Positions 9,801 to 10,492 of a stretch of DNA of 10,492 nucleotides are shown piece by piece. The notes below the pieces were generated by a model that saw nothing but the letters and a program-made list of their open reading frames with translations, did not search any database and had not been told where the DNA came from. The translations under genes and the position numbers were made by a program. The stretch comes from Gammaproteobacteria bacterium (lineage in GTDB: Bacteria; Pseudomonadota; Gammaproteobacteria; SZUA-229): the NCBI GenBank assembly GCA_030641945.1, contig DAOWLL010000028.1, forward strand, positions 1-10,492. The letters run 5' to 3'. Positions within the stretch are counted from its first letter, which is position 1; every line of letters starts with the position of its first letter.

Positions 9801-10328
9801 CATGCTTATTTTGGCAAGGTGTTTGATAGCCCAACCATCGTATTTGATGAAGCCATGTTACGGCCCGAAACGCAGGATATGGATGCCTATGTTGACGGTA
9901 TAAACAACATAAATGAAGCACAACAACGTGTTGCTCAAGCTTATTTTGAAGATGATTCTATCAATGATGCCTGTCCCCCTTTACAGGCATTGCTCCATAT
10001 AATGGCGAATGGCAGCTATCAAGGAAAAACGATTGAAGATTCTGCGGTCCGAAACATGTTCACACGAGATTACCTTGTGCAAAGTGACTGGTATCAGGAA
10101 AGATTACGCATCAAGCAGGAACGGGATGTTGCGCTTTGGCAGATGAAAAGAGATTATGTAGAGCAAAAAATGGACGATACGACAGAAAGCGAGACGGAGA
10201 AATGGGCGCACTTGCACGAATGGATCGAAAAAGCTGAACAAACGATCGAGTGGATGAGCAGCCAGAGTTACCTGGACAGGTTACAGGGTACATTGGGCGC
10301 TGATTGGGTACATAAAGAAAAGCGCTAA
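6867..10328 (+). CDS. Pyrophosphate-dependent phosphoenolpyruvate carboxykinase (PPi-PEPCK)
   Basis: This large protein (1153 residues from TTG 6867, 1151 from ATG 6873) resembles, as I recall the family, the roughly 130-kDa PPi-type PEPCKs of Propionibacterium and Entamoeba (EC 4.1.1.38). Those enzymes reversibly convert oxaloacetate and PPi to PEP, CO2 and Pi. Motifs in order are HNPKNDRRTTAGVFH (137-151), FGNAGDPF (244-251), WTGHSGCIILAPHLT (264-278), NYFGYSKKEIKSQISYSANL (335-354) and EEEHSGGA (359-366). They continue with a P-loop-like TVSGGGKSEISKS (489-501), RSLGSVIKLLTPS (551-563), KVQTEDDITAS (653-663), FQRPDDAINRG (694-704), TGKSPSTTGAGSEGALTKGP (864-883) and DHDISMLIPE (921-930). 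I infer that GGGKS corresponds to the kinase-type P-loop of GTP/ATP PEPCKs. No signal peptide or membrane segment is visible, so it should be cytosolic. The frame is intact, so the enzyme is probably active. It appears monocistronic with its own promoter candidates. The family assignment is from memory, not a search. Confidence 0.85.
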   Translation: MAMAFKSQAQYTRPERRAVDQRQVTLEHICLQLAAMGHRCELNTDRSYLSIADSLLKNYSEQKRLLSEYRCPADQRIQDFLNNYLARNGVDVTIKLPGETFTLNAPGIARELSLPFNKNKYQSPLIESYRVQQGVLHNPKNDRRTTAGVFHIVEGGLPIPADKRAVPVNVYANLVQIALDPPSELMGIPISSNLPKPIDLWVSLLVRPIVRPKVNAVMPVKSLETRMFAPGSLVANLDFVESIFGNAGDPFLSDNDAALDIDHWTGHSGCIILAPHLTRLGKKALGLPHIDEATERQRKDGMCWKDDDELYNDGQAFKIVCRDMSGVIVTIIADNYFGYSKKEIKSQISYSANLFGGVEEEHSGGALAFPRFNLGETYLPLRPEEMSDHTFERLSAQIKSVINIKKQGYAVDKNYADVLYIPETAQIDMHQQRISWYQNGELQQIKLLAKHSYIYPSGFKVHMEKHPKAPSWRLIGTLGEGTFCHKPSTVSGGGKSEISKSIQDSMLCGPVFVGDYEKDLDQVEAIFNRDYTSRYSDPSVKDTRVLLSSERSLGSVIKLLTPSPDFTDEHNQWLETIPQHILALVFMIKRFYNPQWGNKWRKHFSVDEVNGNPGHELKYDGRKLITSYLRVGTHSDGTWRVYKLRQDFVAAKKVQTEDDITASVVVPASYVEGLNKDFNSKSIKLVENCENHLFQRPDDAINRGLDTQTESDLAGNNNFISNFQPLTSEDARELVDDTISFEDYSEPMQQRIIDAATKTAGEYFVSSSHPRIVDGKPSLNVRYLQLRPDLANPRHKYLAIMGTRLARGLTLEQPVYFPVNSVLQGRRNNPQDKKAGIRPLAVYNPIHYQELPELFMDLICSLTGKSPSTTGAGSEGALTKGPFNALSTTSDLNNAVVSFILCGHDGFSTAAGYIGSRRRVDHDISMLIPEIWCRLPVKHRDPGFLIHHGYLEKLEDFEYQGKTVQASRLGYRITKSFVHAYFGKVFDSPTIVFDEAMLRPETQDMDAYVDGINNINEAQQRVAQAYFEDDSINDACPPLQALLHIMANGSYQGKTIEDSAVRNMFTRDYLVQSDWYQERLRIKQERDVALWQMKRDYVEQKMDDTTESETEKWAHLHEWIEKAEQTIEWMSSQSYLDRLQGTLGADWVHKEKR

Positions 10329-10377
10329 TACTCAGATATCGCTCATAAAATGAAGGGCTTATATAAAGAAAATATCG

Positions 10378-10405
10378 TTGACGGGGCCGGGTTGCTGTGT
10401 ATAAT
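10378..10405 (+). promoter_or_regulatory. Near-consensus sigma70 promoter
   Basis: TTGACG (10378-10383, five of six consensus bases) is followed after 16 bp by a perfect TATAAT (10400-10405), so initiation is expected near 10412. It points towards the right edge and would serve a gene or RNA that begins there or beyond. Promoters this close to consensus often drive stable RNA or ribosomal genes, but the downstream product cannot be seen. Confidence 0.65.
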
Positions 10406-10426
10406 TCTGTTAGCCTGAAATATAAG

Positions 10427-10492
10427 TCAGTATTTATGTGCACAATTACGATGTTTTCTCAGCAATTCGTCCTGCAATTCATAAGTAATACC
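10427..10492 (-). CDS. Possible 3' end of a convergent gene (partial)
   Basis: On the minus strand, the frame entering at the right edge reads GITYELQDELLRKHRNCAHKY and then stops at TGA (10429-10427). The charged, helix-like composition looks more like real protein than the plus-strand alternative. It covers only 21 codons, so chance is quite possible and no family is recognised. If real, the gene would converge on the PEPCK gene, and the strong plus-strand promoter nearby would run antisense to it. Confidence 0.2.
   Translation of the reverse strand, partial: GITYELQDELLRKHRNCAHKY

Larger units (their letters stand above)
10329..10492. other. Region after the PEPCK gene
   Basis: The final 164 bp hold no recognisable intrinsic terminator for the PEPCK gene. 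They contain a near-consensus rightward promoter and a short minus-strand open frame entering from the right edge, both listed separately. No start codon with a good ribosome binding site is visible on the plus strand: ATGs at 10436 and 10451 lack one. Confidence 0.5.

Noticed and set aside
10436..10492. Start of a plus-strand gene at ATG 10436 or 10451, or a 16-codon leader ORF from GTG 10438
   Set aside because: None has a Shine-Dalgarno sequence, and the visible residues are too few to judge.

Overview
The window looks like part of a gammaproteobacterial chromosome. It holds the F1 half of an F-type ATP synthase operon in the standard order atpH-atpA-atpG-atpD-atpC. The alpha, gamma and epsilon subunits have the same lengths as in E. 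coli (513, 287 and 139 residues), and beta keeps gammaproteobacterial signatures such as [20 protein letters not shown]. glmU follows on the same strand, a common arrangement in this class. The exact genus cannot be told from the sequence.

Layout. Bases 1-260 are bounded by a 21-bp inverted repeat with one mismatch, so they look like a short non-autonomous transposable element (MITE-like) or an IS remnant. It lies where the end of atpF would be expected, immediately 5' of atpH. Bases 281-5131 carry the five F1 genes, closely spaced and each with a ribosome binding site. A clear intrinsic terminator at 5168-5197 closes the operon. glmU (5214-6572) encodes the bifunctional enzyme that makes UDP-GlcNAc. 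A 294-bp gap with two sigma70-like promoter candidates leads into a 1153-codon gene (6867-10328). This encodes a protein that I recognise as the large pyrophosphate-dependent phosphoenolpyruvate carboxykinase family (PPi-PEPCK, EC 4.1.1.38). The last 164 bp carry a near-consensus sigma70 promoter facing right and, on the minus strand, a short open frame that could be the end of a convergent gene.

How the genes relate. The atp genes encode the catalytic head and stalk of the ATP synthase. GlmU supplies cell-wall and LPS precursors. The PPi-PEPCK would interconvert oxaloacetate and PEP using pyrophosphate instead of ATP or GTP. Placing a PPi-using enzyme beside the ATP synthase suggests a PPi-sparing central metabolism, as proposed for some chemoautotrophic sulfur-oxidising gammaproteobacteria. 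That link is inference. The most interesting points are the inverted-repeat element at the F0/F1 junction, whose reading frame stays open right up to a TAATG overlap with atpH, and the PPi-PEPCK with its own promoter candidates. I see no CRISPR array, tRNA, rRNA or toxin-antitoxin genes, and nothing that clearly forms a wholly new system.
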